This document shows, piece by piece, positions 1-5,740 of a stretch of DNA of 5,740 bases. Within the stretch, counting starts at the first letter, position 1; each line of letters begins with the position of its first letter. A model generated the notes under the pieces. That model made no database searches. It saw nothing but the letters and a program-made list of their open reading frames with translations, and was not told where the DNA came from. Source of the stretch: Bifidobacterium breve (lineage in GTDB: Bacteria > Actinomycetota > Actinomycetes > S36-B12); assembly GCA_943328365.2 (NCBI GenBank), contig CALPZT020000119.1, positions 1 to 5,740 of the forward strand, read 5' to 3'. The position numbers and the translations under genes are program-made.

Positions 1-41
1 CAGCCCAAATACGCGGATGTTTCGGCAAGGGTTGACGTCGT

Positions 42-434
42 TCAGAGGTCAGCCGTCTGCTTTGCACCCAGTTTCAACGCGCCCTTAGCGCCGGTCGCGG
101 GCGGAAGGTCCACGCACAACGGAGCGACATACGAGATGACGTAGTCGTAGTACGCATTGAACTCCTCCGCCGTCGCCCCCGGATACTCCAGCGCCTTCGC
201 ATCAACCTCCGCCGGCGCAGGCTTCACCACCTGGCAATACCCACCCGCGAGTTCCTCAACCGGCAACGACGCCGGATCAACGACCGTCGCCCACTTCTCA
301 TCCGGAACGCCGGTCGGCCTCGGCGGATTCCAGCCCGCATCCGCCGACGAACCGCTGGAACCGCTGCAGCCAGCGAGCAGGAGCGCACCGCACACCGCCA
401 GCGACCCTACGACAGCACGCACATCAACGCCCAT
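42..434 (-). CDS. Small predicted lipoprotein, function unknown
   Basis: The product is a 130-aa exported protein of unknown function. Its N-terminus is a lipoprotein signal peptide: a short charged start (MGVDVR), a hydrophobic stretch at about residues 7-21, and the lipobox LLAG-C with the acylated cysteine at C23. A flexible SGSSGSS linker follows. After signal peptidase II cleavage it should be anchored on the outer face of the cytoplasmic membrane. The mature part is Pro/Ala-rich near residues 33-40 and has Cys at two further positions (in GYCQVV and PLCVDL) that might form a disulfide. I recognise no catalytic motif. The ATG at 434 was chosen because it puts the signal peptide at the N-terminus and has a GAGGAG ribosome binding site 6 nt upstream. 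The frame stays open upstream to a TTG near 557, but that extension would bury the signal peptide. It lies 119 nt downstream of the hydrolase gene on the same strand, so a joint transcript is possible but not shown. Confidence 0.82.
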   Translation of the reverse strand: MGVDVRAVVGSLAVCGALLLAGCSGSSGSSADAGWNPPRPTGVPDEKWATVVDPASLPVEELAGGYCQVVKPAPAEVDAKALEYPGATAEEFNAYYDYVISYVAPLCVDLPPATGAKGALKLGAKQTADL

Positions 435-440
435 GACGAT

Positions 441-446
441 CTCCTC
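441..446 (-). promoter_or_regulatory. Ribosome binding site of the lipoprotein gene
   Basis: GAGGAG on the minus strand, 6 nt from the ATG at 434. It decides the start in favour of the 130-aa lipoprotein over the longer open frame. Confidence 0.75.
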
Positions 447-553
447 ACCCGGCCCGTCCCATGCATTGCGTTGGACACTACATGCCGCATTCAGGTTGGC
501 GCCACAACTTATTCGCACCGGACTGCCAACGGACCCGCCGTGGAGCCTACTCG

Positions 554-1957
554 TCAAGAGGTTGATGAACCAGGGGTTTCGCCGTTGATCCGGGCCGCCC
601 TCACGACCTCAAGCTCCCGCAGGCGACTGTCGAGACGCTCGGCGGTCGCCGCATCGCAGGGGAGCCCGTAGGCGGCCGTGACCGTCGCCCCGAGATCGGC
701 CCGGTAGTCATGACCGAGGCTCTTGAAGTCGCCCGGCTTGATATTGGTGGCGAAGAACGTGTCGACGAGGGCCTCCGCCCACGTGATGCCCGGCTTCCAG
801 CTCATCGTCGACGGGACGTTGCGGCCCCGCGTGCCGTCAGAGGGGAGCCACGCCGGACGGTTCAGGAGCAGCTCCGGGCGGAACCGAACGACCGGATCGC
901 CGTCGTGCTCGAGGAACCAGACCCTCGGCCGCCGGCCATCGAACTCAGCAGGAATCTGCTCGGGACGGTCGATCGTGATCGACTCAGCGGCGCACAGGGC
1001 ATGGAACACATCGGCCGGCTTGCCGCCGGGCGTGCCGACCCAGAGCGCAGCCACGACTCCGTAGTGGTCGAGGTCGAGCGGGCCGGCCGACACGGCCGCC
1101 TCCTGCACCTTCGCGCCAAGACTCTCGCCATAGAGCAGAATCCGCGGCGACGCCGCGCGAACCGAGCACTCCTCGCGGATAGCGTCGAGGAGCAGTCGCT
1201 GGGTCTGCGCGGCCATCGCGACCTTGCCGAGGGAAAGGAACGAGGGCAGGAGCCCGTAGCCGATCGCGACCGAGGCGCAATCGCCGCCGGTGAGGATCTC
1301 GAGGACATCGACCGGCGTTGCATTCGCGTAGCCGCTGCCAGCAGGGGCCTGGACGAGGAGCGAGCCACGGTCGAACGCACCGGTGCGGCGCAGTTCGGCC
1401 ATTGCCAGCCCGACACGCTGGGGCACCGTGTCAGCAGCATCGACCCCGACGAAGACCCGGATGGGCTCGGCGACCGGATCACGCCCGGTGACAAAGCGCA
1501 CGTCATCGGGTGCAGTCGCGGTGCCGACGAACCTCGCGCCCTCGCGCCCGAGCTCAGTGAGCCCGACGGCGCTGCCAGCGCCCCCGGACACGAGATCGCT
1601 CGCGGGCTGGACCGAGAACCCGGGATCGAGCGCCCGGCTCTCCTGCTCCATTCGGGCGAGGAGAACACTGCGCCCATAGGTCGCTGCGGCCACGACGCCG
1701 CCGGCCACGCCCACTCCGACGAGCACCGGCGCTACGGAGGTGATCGGCCCGGAGCCGTTGCCGCGCGCCGCGGAAACGATCGACGCCCCGATGCCAGCCT
1801 TCATGCCTGCCGACACGCCAACCATGCCGCCGAGGATGAACGGGAACGCCTGGCGCACCTTGGCTGGCCATGGCACGAGCGTGGCTCCGCGTGATGCAGC
1901 AGCCACGCCGGCGCCGACAGCAGCACCGGTCACGAGTCCGACGGCGACAGGCTTCAT
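554..1957 (-). CDS. Membrane-anchored alpha/beta-hydrolase (Abhydrolase_9 type)
   Basis: The product is a 467-aa predicted membrane hydrolase; the substrate is unknown. The N-terminal 100 residues hold about three small-residue-rich hydrophobic segments (roughly 4-22, 38-63 and 72-95) with repeated glycines, resembling the membrane part of Abhydrolase_9_N proteins. A linker follows. The catalytic domain (about 165-430) carries the family signature: VDVLEILTGGDCASVAIGYG (217-236), LLPSFLSL, and the nucleophile elbow GESLG with Ser279. Probable acid and base partners are Asp354 in HDGDPV and His416 in GHDY. These triad assignments come from motif position, not structure. Family members are actinobacterial membrane proteins usually annotated only as alpha/beta-hydrolases; a lipid or envelope ester substrate is a guess from location. 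The ATG at 1957 is the only suitable start before the ndk stop codon, yet no Shine-Dalgarno sequence precedes it and a short hairpin sits there instead. It follows ndk after 20 nt, so co-transcription and coupled translation are likely. Confidence 0.88.
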   Translation of the reverse strand: MKPVAVGLVTGAAVGAGVAAASRGATLVPWPAKVRQAFPFILGGMVGVSAGMKAGIGASIVSAARGNGSGPITSVAPVLVGVGVAGGVVAAATYGRSVLLARMEQESRALDPGFSVQPASDLVSGGAGSAVGLTELGREGARFVGTATAPDDVRFVTGRDPVAEPIRVFVGVDAADTVPQRVGLAMAELRRTGAFDRGSLLVQAPAGSGYANATPVDVLEILTGGDCASVAIGYGLLPSFLSLGKVAMAAQTQRLLLDAIREECSVRAASPRILLYGESLGAKVQEAAVSAGPLDLDHYGVVAALWVGTPGGKPADVFHALCAAESITIDRPEQIPAEFDGRRPRVWFLEHDGDPVVRFRPELLLNRPAWLPSDGTRGRNVPSTMSWKPGITWAEALVDTFFATNIKPGDFKSLGHDYRADLGATVTAAYGLPCDAATAERLDSRLRELEVVRAARINGETPGSSTS

Positions 1958-1959
1958 AA

Positions 1960-1977
1960 CCGAATAACCGACTTCGG
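1960..1977 (-). other. Short inverted repeat between ndk stop and hydrolase start
   Basis: On the minus strand the arms CCGAA and TTCGG flank an 8-nt loop. The repeat fills the gap between the ndk TAG (1980-1978) and the hydrolase ATG (1957), ending 2 nt before that ATG. Five base pairs without a T-tract is too weak for an intrinsic terminator. It could affect initiation or be chance. Confidence 0.3.
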
Positions 1978-2388
1978 CTAGGAGAGACCGGGGAAGAACA
2001 GCTCGATCTCACGCGCTGCCGATTCGGGTGAATCAGACCCGTGGGTCACGTTGTTCTGGGTCTCGGTCGCGAGATCGCCGCGGATGGTGCCGGGAGCGGC
2101 ATTCGCCGGGTTCGTGGCTCCCATCATGGCCCGCCACGAAAGGATCGCGTCAGGGCCCTCGATGACCGCTGCGACGAGCGGGGCGCTCGTGATGAAGGCG
2201 ACGAGGTCGGCGAAGAACGGACGCTCCCGGTGCTCGCCGTAGTGGCTCTCGGCGATCTCGACGGTGAGGACGCGCTGCTCGAGGGCCACGATGCGGTAGC
2301 CCTTGCGCTCGATGCGGCCAAGCACCTCCCCGACGAGGCCGCGGGCGACGCCATCGGGCTTGATCAGGACAAGGGTGCGCTCGGACAC
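1978..2388 (-). CDS. ndk: Nucleoside diphosphate kinase
   Basis: Transfers the gamma-phosphate from ATP to nucleoside diphosphates through a phosphohistidine intermediate, balancing NTP and dNTP pools in the cytosol. The 136-aa product is of normal family length. It starts with the typical SERTLVLIKPDGV strand (Lys10), has the nucleotide-binding ATNPANAAPGTIRGDLA segment (91-107, with Arg103), and the catalytic histidine H116 in NNVTHGSDS, followed by the conserved ESA.REI.LFF tail. All core residues are present, so it should be active. The GTG at 2388 was chosen because the conserved N-terminus begins there and GAGGAG lies 6 nt upstream. The frame extends to an ATG at 2421, but that would add 11 unconserved residues and place the ribosome binding site inside the coding sequence. 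It sits downstream of folC and the DUF4233 gene in the order usual for actinobacteria, with a 71-nt leader that may hold its own promoter. Confidence 0.98.
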   Translation of the reverse strand: MSERTLVLIKPDGVARGLVGEVLGRIERKGYRIVALEQRVLTVEIAESHYGEHRERPFFADLVAFITSAPLVAAVIEGPDAILSWRAMMGATNPANAAPGTIRGDLATETQNNVTHGSDSPESAAREIELFFPGLS

Positions 2389-2394
2389 GAAGAT

Positions 2395-2400
2395 CTCCTC
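2395..2400 (-). promoter_or_regulatory. Ribosome binding site of ndk
   Basis: GAGGAG on the minus strand, 6 nt from the GTG at 2388. The same hexamer and spacing occur before the lipoprotein gene. It supports the GTG start over the ATG at 2421. Confidence 0.8.
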
Positions 2401-2436
2401 AGAATCACGGATGCAGCGCATGAGCGATGCTTCGGA

Positions 2437-2442
2437 ATCCTA
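2437..2442 (-). promoter_or_regulatory. Candidate -10 box upstream of ndk
   Basis: TAGGAT on the minus strand fits the actinobacterial TANNNT -10 consensus and lies in the 71-nt gap between the DUF4233 stop and ndk. A start site about 7 nt downstream would give a leader of about 40 nt containing the ndk ribosome binding site. The -35 position at 17 nt spacing (GCGTAG) is poor, so this is weak. Confidence 0.22.
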
Positions 2443-2459
2443 CCTTCGACGGTGCAGTG

Positions 2460-2825
2460 CTACGCCGCGCCCTCCGGGGCGGCACCATCCTCGGCGGCTG
2501 CCTTGGCTGCCTCTCGCAGCGCATCGACACGCGTGCCCGTCCGCACCGCGATGAACCACAGCACCACGAAGATGCCGCCCACCACGAACATGAGGGGAAC
2601 GAGGAAGCCGATCGACAGGACGATCACCTGCATCACCCAGCCCCAGGCGACGCCCCACGGACGGCGCAGCACGCCCACCGACAGGACGAGCAGCACCGCA
2701 ATGCCCGACCCGACGCCAATCGCAAGGCCACGGCTCGACACCGAGCCGTTCGTCGATGCCACCAGGCTCGCAAGGAACACCACGATCGCCTCGATCGCGA
2801 GGACCGAAGAGCACAGCACCTTCAT
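2460..2825 (-). CDS. DUF4233 family small membrane protein
   Basis: The product is a 121-aa integral membrane protein of the DUF4233 family, found in actinobacteria beside folC; its biochemical role is not known. About four hydrophobic segments are visible: residues 4-24, 34-52, 60-76 and 77-94. The most family-like stretch is VLRRPWGVAWGWVMQVIVL (52-70) with GFLVP.MFVVGGIFVVLW (73-90), matching the pattern RRPWG..lGW..Q......GF..P.M...G..F..LW. The tail (from about 95) is polar and Ala/Glu-rich, probably cytoplasmic. The ATG at 2825 was chosen because GGGAGG lies 7 nt upstream and the conserved hydrophobic N-terminus starts there; the frame is open further upstream only as an overlap with folC. 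Its ATG overlaps the stop codon of a 25-codon ORF in an ATGA junction, suggesting that translation may be coupled to folC through that ORF. The family assignment is firm; function is open. Confidence 0.92.
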   Translation of the reverse strand: MKVLCSSVLAIEAIVVFLASLVASTNGSVSSRGLAIGVGSGIAVLLVLSVGVLRRPWGVAWGWVMQVIVLSIGFLVPLMFVVGGIFVVLWFIAVRTGTRVDALREAAKAAAEDGAAPEGAA

Positions 2826-2899
2826 GAGGAAGCCTCCCGCATCGTCAAGCAGTGACCCAGTGGGCTGAACATCGAGTCGATCACCGTCTCGCCGATCAT
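2822..2899 (-). CDS. Candidate 25-aa linker or leader peptide
   Basis: A 25-codon ORF beginning MIGETVIDSM fills the folC-DUF4233 gap exactly. Its ATG (2899-2897) overlaps the folC TGA (2898-2896) as ATGA, and its own TGA (2824-2822) overlaps the DUF4233 ATG (2825-2823), again as ATGA. Terminating ribosomes could therefore reinitiate twice and pass translation from folC to the membrane protein. It has no clear ribosome binding site of its own, and the GGGAGG for the next gene lies inside it. I recognise no homologue, and the peptide has no obvious motif. Such a double overlap can arise by chance in high-GC DNA, so coding status is uncertain. Confidence 0.3.
   Translation of the reverse strand: MIGETVIDSMFSPLGHCLTMREASS
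2833..2838 (-). promoter_or_regulatory. Ribosome binding site of the DUF4233 gene
   Basis: GGGAGG on the minus strand, 7 nt from the ATG at 2825. It fixes the start of the 121-aa product and shows the gene can be initiated independently of upstream translation. Confidence 0.75.
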
Positions 2900-4263
2900 C
2901 GTTTCGGCCCGCGTGCCATGAGGCGCTTGGCCTCGCCGGCGAGCACGACCGACCCGGTGACGAGCACCCCGGCGCCGCCGTAGTCGTTGACCTCCTCGGC
3001 CAGCGTGACCGCGCGATCGAGAGCGTCCTCGAGCTTCGACTCGATCCATACCCGCTCCTCGCCGAAGATATCCGACGCGATGACCGCGAGCTCCTCCGCA
3101 CGCATGGCACGAGGCGAAGCCGGGGTCGTCACGACAACGTGATCGAGGACCGACTCGAGTGCGAGGAGGACCCCCTGGGCATCCTTCTCACCGAGGATCC
3201 CGACGACACCGACAAGCGACTCGAAGTCAAAGGACTCCTCGACCGCAGTCGCCAGTGCGCGGGCGCCATGCGGGTTATGGGCCGCATCGACGATGACCGT
3301 CGGGCTGCGCCGCACGATCTCGAGCCGCCCTGGGGAACTCACCATCAAGAAGCCCTCGCGAACGGTCTCGACGTCGAGCTGGACGTCGGTGGCGAGGAAG
3401 GCCTCGACCGCGGCCAGGCCAACCGATGCGTTCTGCGCCTGATGATCGCCGAAGAGCGGCACGAAGATGTCCTCGTACCTGCCGTGCAGTCCTTGGATCG
3501 TGAGCATCTGGCCGCCGATCGCGACATCGCGCGTCTCGACCGAGAATTCGATGCCCTCGCGGGAGACCGAGGCCCCCTCAAGGGCGCACCGGGCGAGCAG
3601 GATCTCCGCTACGGCCAGACCCTGCTCGGCCAGAATCGCCTGACTTCCGGTCTTGATGATGCCCGACTTCTCGGTGGCGATCTCCTCGACGGTTTCGCCG
3701 AGGTACTCGGTGTGGTCGAGCCCGATCGGGGTGATGACGCACACGCTGCCGTCGGCGACATTTGTCGCGTCCCACGCCCCGCCCATGCCGACTTCGACGA
3801 TGGCGACATCGACAGGAGCATCGGCGAATGCAGCAAACGCCATTGCTGTCATCACCTCGAAGAACGACAGGGCGACGCCGCCGTCGGCGAGTGATCGGGC
3901 ATCGACGAAGTCCACATACGGCTTGATGTCGCTCCAGGTTCGGGCGAACCTCGCAGGCGAGATGGGCTGGCCGTCGAAGCAGATCCGCTCACGGGCATCG
4001 AGCAGGTGGGGCGAGGTGAACAGGCCGGTTCGAAGGCCGAACTGGCGCAGGAGCGATTCGATGACGCGGGCAGTTGTCGTCTTGCCATTCGTGCCGGTGA
4101 CGTGGATGACGGGGTACGTGCGCTGGGGGTCGCCAAGGAGTTCGACGACAGATGCGATGCGGACGAGCGAGGGCTCGATCATCTGCTCCGGCCAGCGCGC
4201 GGTCAGTTCGTTCACCAGGGCTGCGTGCCGCTGCTGCTCATCACGTGCCTGGGCATCTGTCAC
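2896..4263 (-). CDS. folC: Folylpolyglutamate synthase / dihydrofolate synthase
   Basis: A Mur-ligase-family ATP-dependent enzyme. It joins glutamate to dihydropteroate (dihydrofolate synthesis) and/or adds further glutamates to folates, retaining them in the cytosol. The 455-aa length is normal. Motifs in order are the P-loop VTGTNGKTT (55-63, Lys61), TGLFTSPHL (79-87), IVEVGMGGAWDATN (155-168), ITPIGLDHTEYLGE (177-190), EKSGIIK (198-204, whose Lys199 corresponds to the carbamylated lysine region of the family), FGDHQAQNAS (271-280), GRLEIV (312-317) and the C-terminal-domain signature DAAHNPHGA (326-334). All catalytic motifs are intact. The GTG at 4263 gives an N-terminus of normal length. 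No good Shine-Dalgarno sequence precedes it, but a TANNNT box lies 6 nt upstream, which is compatible with a leaderless transcript. It heads the minus-strand run, diverges from valS over 41 bp, and its stop overlaps the start of a 25-codon ORF. Whether it is bifunctional or only one of the two synthases cannot be decided from sequence. Confidence 0.97.
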   Translation of the reverse strand: MTDAQARDEQQRHAALVNELTARWPEQMIEPSLVRIASVVELLGDPQRTYPVIHVTGTNGKTTTARVIESLLRQFGLRTGLFTSPHLLDARERICFDGQPISPARFARTWSDIKPYVDFVDARSLADGGVALSFFEVMTAMAFAAFADAPVDVAIVEVGMGGAWDATNVADGSVCVITPIGLDHTEYLGETVEEIATEKSGIIKTGSQAILAEQGLAVAEILLARCALEGASVSREGIEFSVETRDVAIGGQMLTIQGLHGRYEDIFVPLFGDHQAQNASVGLAAVEAFLATDVQLDVETVREGFLMVSSPGRLEIVRRSPTVIVDAAHNPHGARALATAVEESFDFESLVGVVGILGEKDAQGVLLALESVLDHVVVTTPASPRAMRAEELAVIASDIFGEERVWIESKLEDALDRAVTLAEEVNDYGGAGVLVTGSVVLAGEAKRLMARGPKR

Positions 4264-4269
4264 GTCATC

Positions 4270-4275
4270 AGTCTA
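4270..4275 (-). promoter_or_regulatory. Candidate -10 box for leaderless folC
   Basis: TAGACT on the minus strand fits TANNNT and ends 6 nt before the folC GTG (4263), so transcription could begin at or within a base or two of the start codon. That would explain the missing Shine-Dalgarno sequence. No good -35 hexamer is seen at 16-18 nt spacing. Confidence 0.35.
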
Positions 4276-4290
4276 GGTCGGGCCGCTCGT

Positions 4291-4296
4291 TAGGAT
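4291..4296 (+). promoter_or_regulatory. Candidate -10 box for leaderless valS
   Basis: TAGGAT fits TANNNT and ends 8 nt before the valS GTG at 4305, the distance expected for a start site on or beside the start codon. The AGGA inside it (4292-4295, 9 nt from GTG) could instead be a weak ribosome binding site. The -35 position at 17 nt spacing (TCAGTC) is poor. Confidence 0.35.
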
Positions 4297-4304
4297 GATG
4301 CCTC

Positions 4305-5740
4305 GTGACCGCCTCGAATTCCGTGCCAGACAAGCCCTCCCTCGACGGTATCGAGTCGAGGTGGGCCGCCGCCTGGGAATCGCAGGGCATCTATCGATTC
4401 GACCGAACCCGAACGCGCGACACCGTGTTCTCGATCGACACTCCCCCGCCGACGGTGAGTGGCTCCCTGCATGTCGGCCACGTGTTCTCGTACACGCATA
4501 CCGACTGCATCGCCCGCTACAAGCGGATGCGCGGGTTCGAGGTGTTCTACCCGATGGGCTGGGACGACAACGGACTGCCGACTGAGCGGCGAGTCCAGAA
4601 CTATTACGGTGTTCGCTGCGACCCGAGCCTGCCGTACGACCCCGCCTTCGAGCCACCCGCCGAGCCCGATGCCAAGCGCCAGATCCCCTGTTCCCGAAAG
4701 AACTTCATCGAGCTCTGCCAGAAGCTCACCTTGGAGGACGAGGTCGTCTTCGAGGACCTCTGGCGGCGCATGGGCCTGTCGATCGACTGGTCGCAGACCT
4801 ACCAGACGATCGGCGTGAACGCCCAGCGCGTGAGCCAGCTTGCGTTCCTGCGCAATCTCGCCCGAGGCGAGGCCTATCAGTCCGAGGCCCCGACCCTATG
4901 GGACGTCACCTTCAAGACCGCCGTCGCGCAGGCCGAGCTCGAGGACCGCGAGCGCCCCGGTGCCTACCACCGGATCGGCTTCCCGCGGTCGGCTGATCCG
5001 GCAGAGAAGGTCTTCATCGAGACCACGCGCCCCGAGCTCCTCGCCGCATGCGTCGCGCTCGTCGCCCACCCGGACGACCCCCGCTACCAGCCCCTCTTCG
5101 GCACGACCGTGCGCACGCCAGCGTTCGGGGTCGAGGTCCCGATCGTCGCCCATCACCTTGCCGACCCGGAGAAGGGCTCGGGCATCGCCATGGTCTGCAC
5201 CTTCGGCGACCTCACCGACGTCACCTGGTGGCGCGAGCTTCAGCTCCCGACACGTCCGATCATCGGCTGGGACGGCCGGATCCTTCCCGACGTCCCCGAA
5301 TGGATCACCGACCCGGTCGGCGTGAGCAACTACGAGGCCATCATCGGCACGACGAGCCACACCGCCAAGGAGCGGATGGTCGAGATGCTCGGTGCAGCAG
5401 GCGACCTCGTCGGAGAGCCGCGGGAGATCGTTCACCCGGTGAAGTTCTTTGAGAAGGGCGATAAGCCGCTGGAGATCGTCACGACTCGTCAGTGGTACCT
5501 CACCAATGGTGGACGCGACTCCGAGCTTCGTGACCGCCTCATCGAGCGCGGCAAGGAGCTCAACTGGCATCCCGAGCACATGCGGGTGCGCTACGAGAAC
5601 TGGGTCGGCGGGCTCAACGGCGACTGGCTGGTCTCGCGTCAGCGGTTCTTCGGCGTGCCCATTCCGGTGTGGTACGCCCTCGATGAGGCTGGCAATCCGC
5701 GCTACGACGAGATCCTCCGGCCCGCGGAGGCCGACCTGCC
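4305..5740 (+). CDS. valS: Valyl-tRNA synthetase, type 2, 3'-truncated by window
   Basis: Class I aminoacyl-tRNA synthetase that charges tRNA(Val) with valine and hydrolyses mischarged threonine. The first 478 codons are present, a little over half of a usual 830-900-aa protein; the frame is open to the window end, so the KMSKS loop and anticodon-binding domain lie outside. Visible landmarks are SIDTPPPTVSGSLHVGH (43-59) with the HIGH motif H56-V-G-H59, FYPMGWDDNGLPTERRVQ (81-98), LWDVTFKTAVAQAELED in the connective region, the editing-domain ETTRPE (239-244) and GSGIAMVCTFGDLTDV (291-306), and SRQRFFGVPIPVW (444-456), where the catalytic fold resumes. WDDNGLPTERRVQ replaces the GTDHAGIATQ region of the common bacterial enzyme and marks the type 2 subfamily. 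The GTG at 4305 puts a normal N-terminus before GIESRWAAAWE. ATGs at 4295 and 4298 are out of frame, and another in-frame GTG lies at 4323. It is divergent from folC across 41 bp. Confidence 0.96.
   Translation, partial: MTASNSVPDKPSLDGIESRWAAAWESQGIYRFDRTRTRDTVFSIDTPPPTVSGSLHVGHVFSYTHTDCIARYKRMRGFEVFYPMGWDDNGLPTERRVQNYYGVRCDPSLPYDPAFEPPAEPDAKRQIPCSRKNFIELCQKLTLEDEVVFEDLWRRMGLSIDWSQTYQTIGVNAQRVSQLAFLRNLARGEAYQSEAPTLWDVTFKTAVAQAELEDRERPGAYHRIGFPRSADPAEKVFIETTRPELLAACVALVAHPDDPRYQPLFGTTVRTPAFGVEVPIVAHHLADPEKGSGIAMVCTFGDLTDVTWWRELQLPTRPIIGWDGRILPDVPEWITDPVGVSNYEAIIGTTSHTAKERMVEMLGAAGDLVGEPREIVHPVKFFEKGDKPLEIVTTRQWYLTNGGRDSELRDRLIERGKELNWHPEHMRVRYENWVGGLNGDWLVSRQRFFGVPIPVWYALDEAGNPRYDEILRPAEADL

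Noticed and set aside
1..41. Terminator or gene end left of the lipoprotein gene
   Set aside because: Only 41 nt are available. They contain no clear hairpin and no recognisable coding end.
435..553. Promoter or terminator between the hydrolase and lipoprotein genes
   Set aside because: TTGACG and TANNNT-like strings occur on the minus strand, but none pair at 16-19 nt spacing, and no strong stem with a T-tract was found.
435..557. N-terminal extension of the lipoprotein frame up to a TTG that overlaps the hydrolase stop
   Set aside because: It would bury the signal peptide and lipobox 41 residues in. The ATG at 434 has a GAGGAG at ideal spacing.
710..1894. 394-codon open frame on the plus strand opposite the hydrolase gene
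   Set aside because: Its translation is rich in Arg, Glu, Asp and His with no domain, and it mirrors the codon bias of the minus-strand gene. Long antisense open frames are expected in high-GC DNA, and the minus strand has clear hydrolase motifs.
2389..2421. ATG at 2421 as an earlier ndk start
   Set aside because: It adds 11 residues absent from the family, lacks a ribosome binding site, and would place the GAGGAG inside the coding sequence.
2041..2868. 275-codon plus-strand open frame across ndk and the DUF4233 gene
   Set aside because: It runs antisense to two well-supported genes, has a low-complexity Thr/Arg/Pro-rich translation and no recognisable domain.
4264..4304. T-box riboswitch upstream of valS
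   Set aside because: Only 41 bp separate valS from folC, too short for a T-box leader, and no T-box-like stem or terminator is visible.

Overview
The window looks like chromosomal DNA of a high-GC actinobacterium. The reasons are the heavy G/C bias at third codon positions, the frequent GTG starts, a DUF4233 membrane protein next to folC, and an Abhydrolase_9-type hydrolase; DUF4233 and Abhydrolase_9 are mainly actinobacterial families. Genus cannot be read from the sequence with confidence.

Layout: about 4.2 kb (42-4263) is a run of genes on the minus strand. In transcription order they are folC (folylpolyglutamate/dihydrofolate synthase), a DUF4233 small membrane protein, ndk (nucleoside diphosphate kinase), a membrane-anchored alpha/beta-hydrolase, and a small lipoprotein of unknown function. 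On the other side of a 41-bp divergent gap, the first 478 codons of valS (valyl-tRNA synthetase) run on the plus strand off the end of the window. No tRNA, rRNA, CRISPR array, insertion sequence or phage gene was seen.

How the genes relate: folC-DUF4233-ndk is a conserved actinobacterial housekeeping block joining one-carbon/folate metabolism to nucleotide metabolism. In Mycobacterium and Streptomyces, valS sits upstream in the same direction. Here it is divergent, and its sequence (WDDNGLPTERRVQ in place of the usual GTDHAGIATQ region) belongs to the 'type 2' ValS subfamily, so the neighbourhood suggests local rearrangement or gene replacement. The hydrolase follows ndk after only 20 nt and is probably co-transcribed. 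The lipoprotein follows after about 120 nt with its own good ribosome binding site.

I found no convincing new multi-gene system. The points most worth checking are a 25-codon ORF linking folC and DUF4233 by ATGA overlaps at both ends, the very compact divergent valS/folC start region with TANNNT boxes just upstream of two GTG starts, and the divergent type 2 valS itself.
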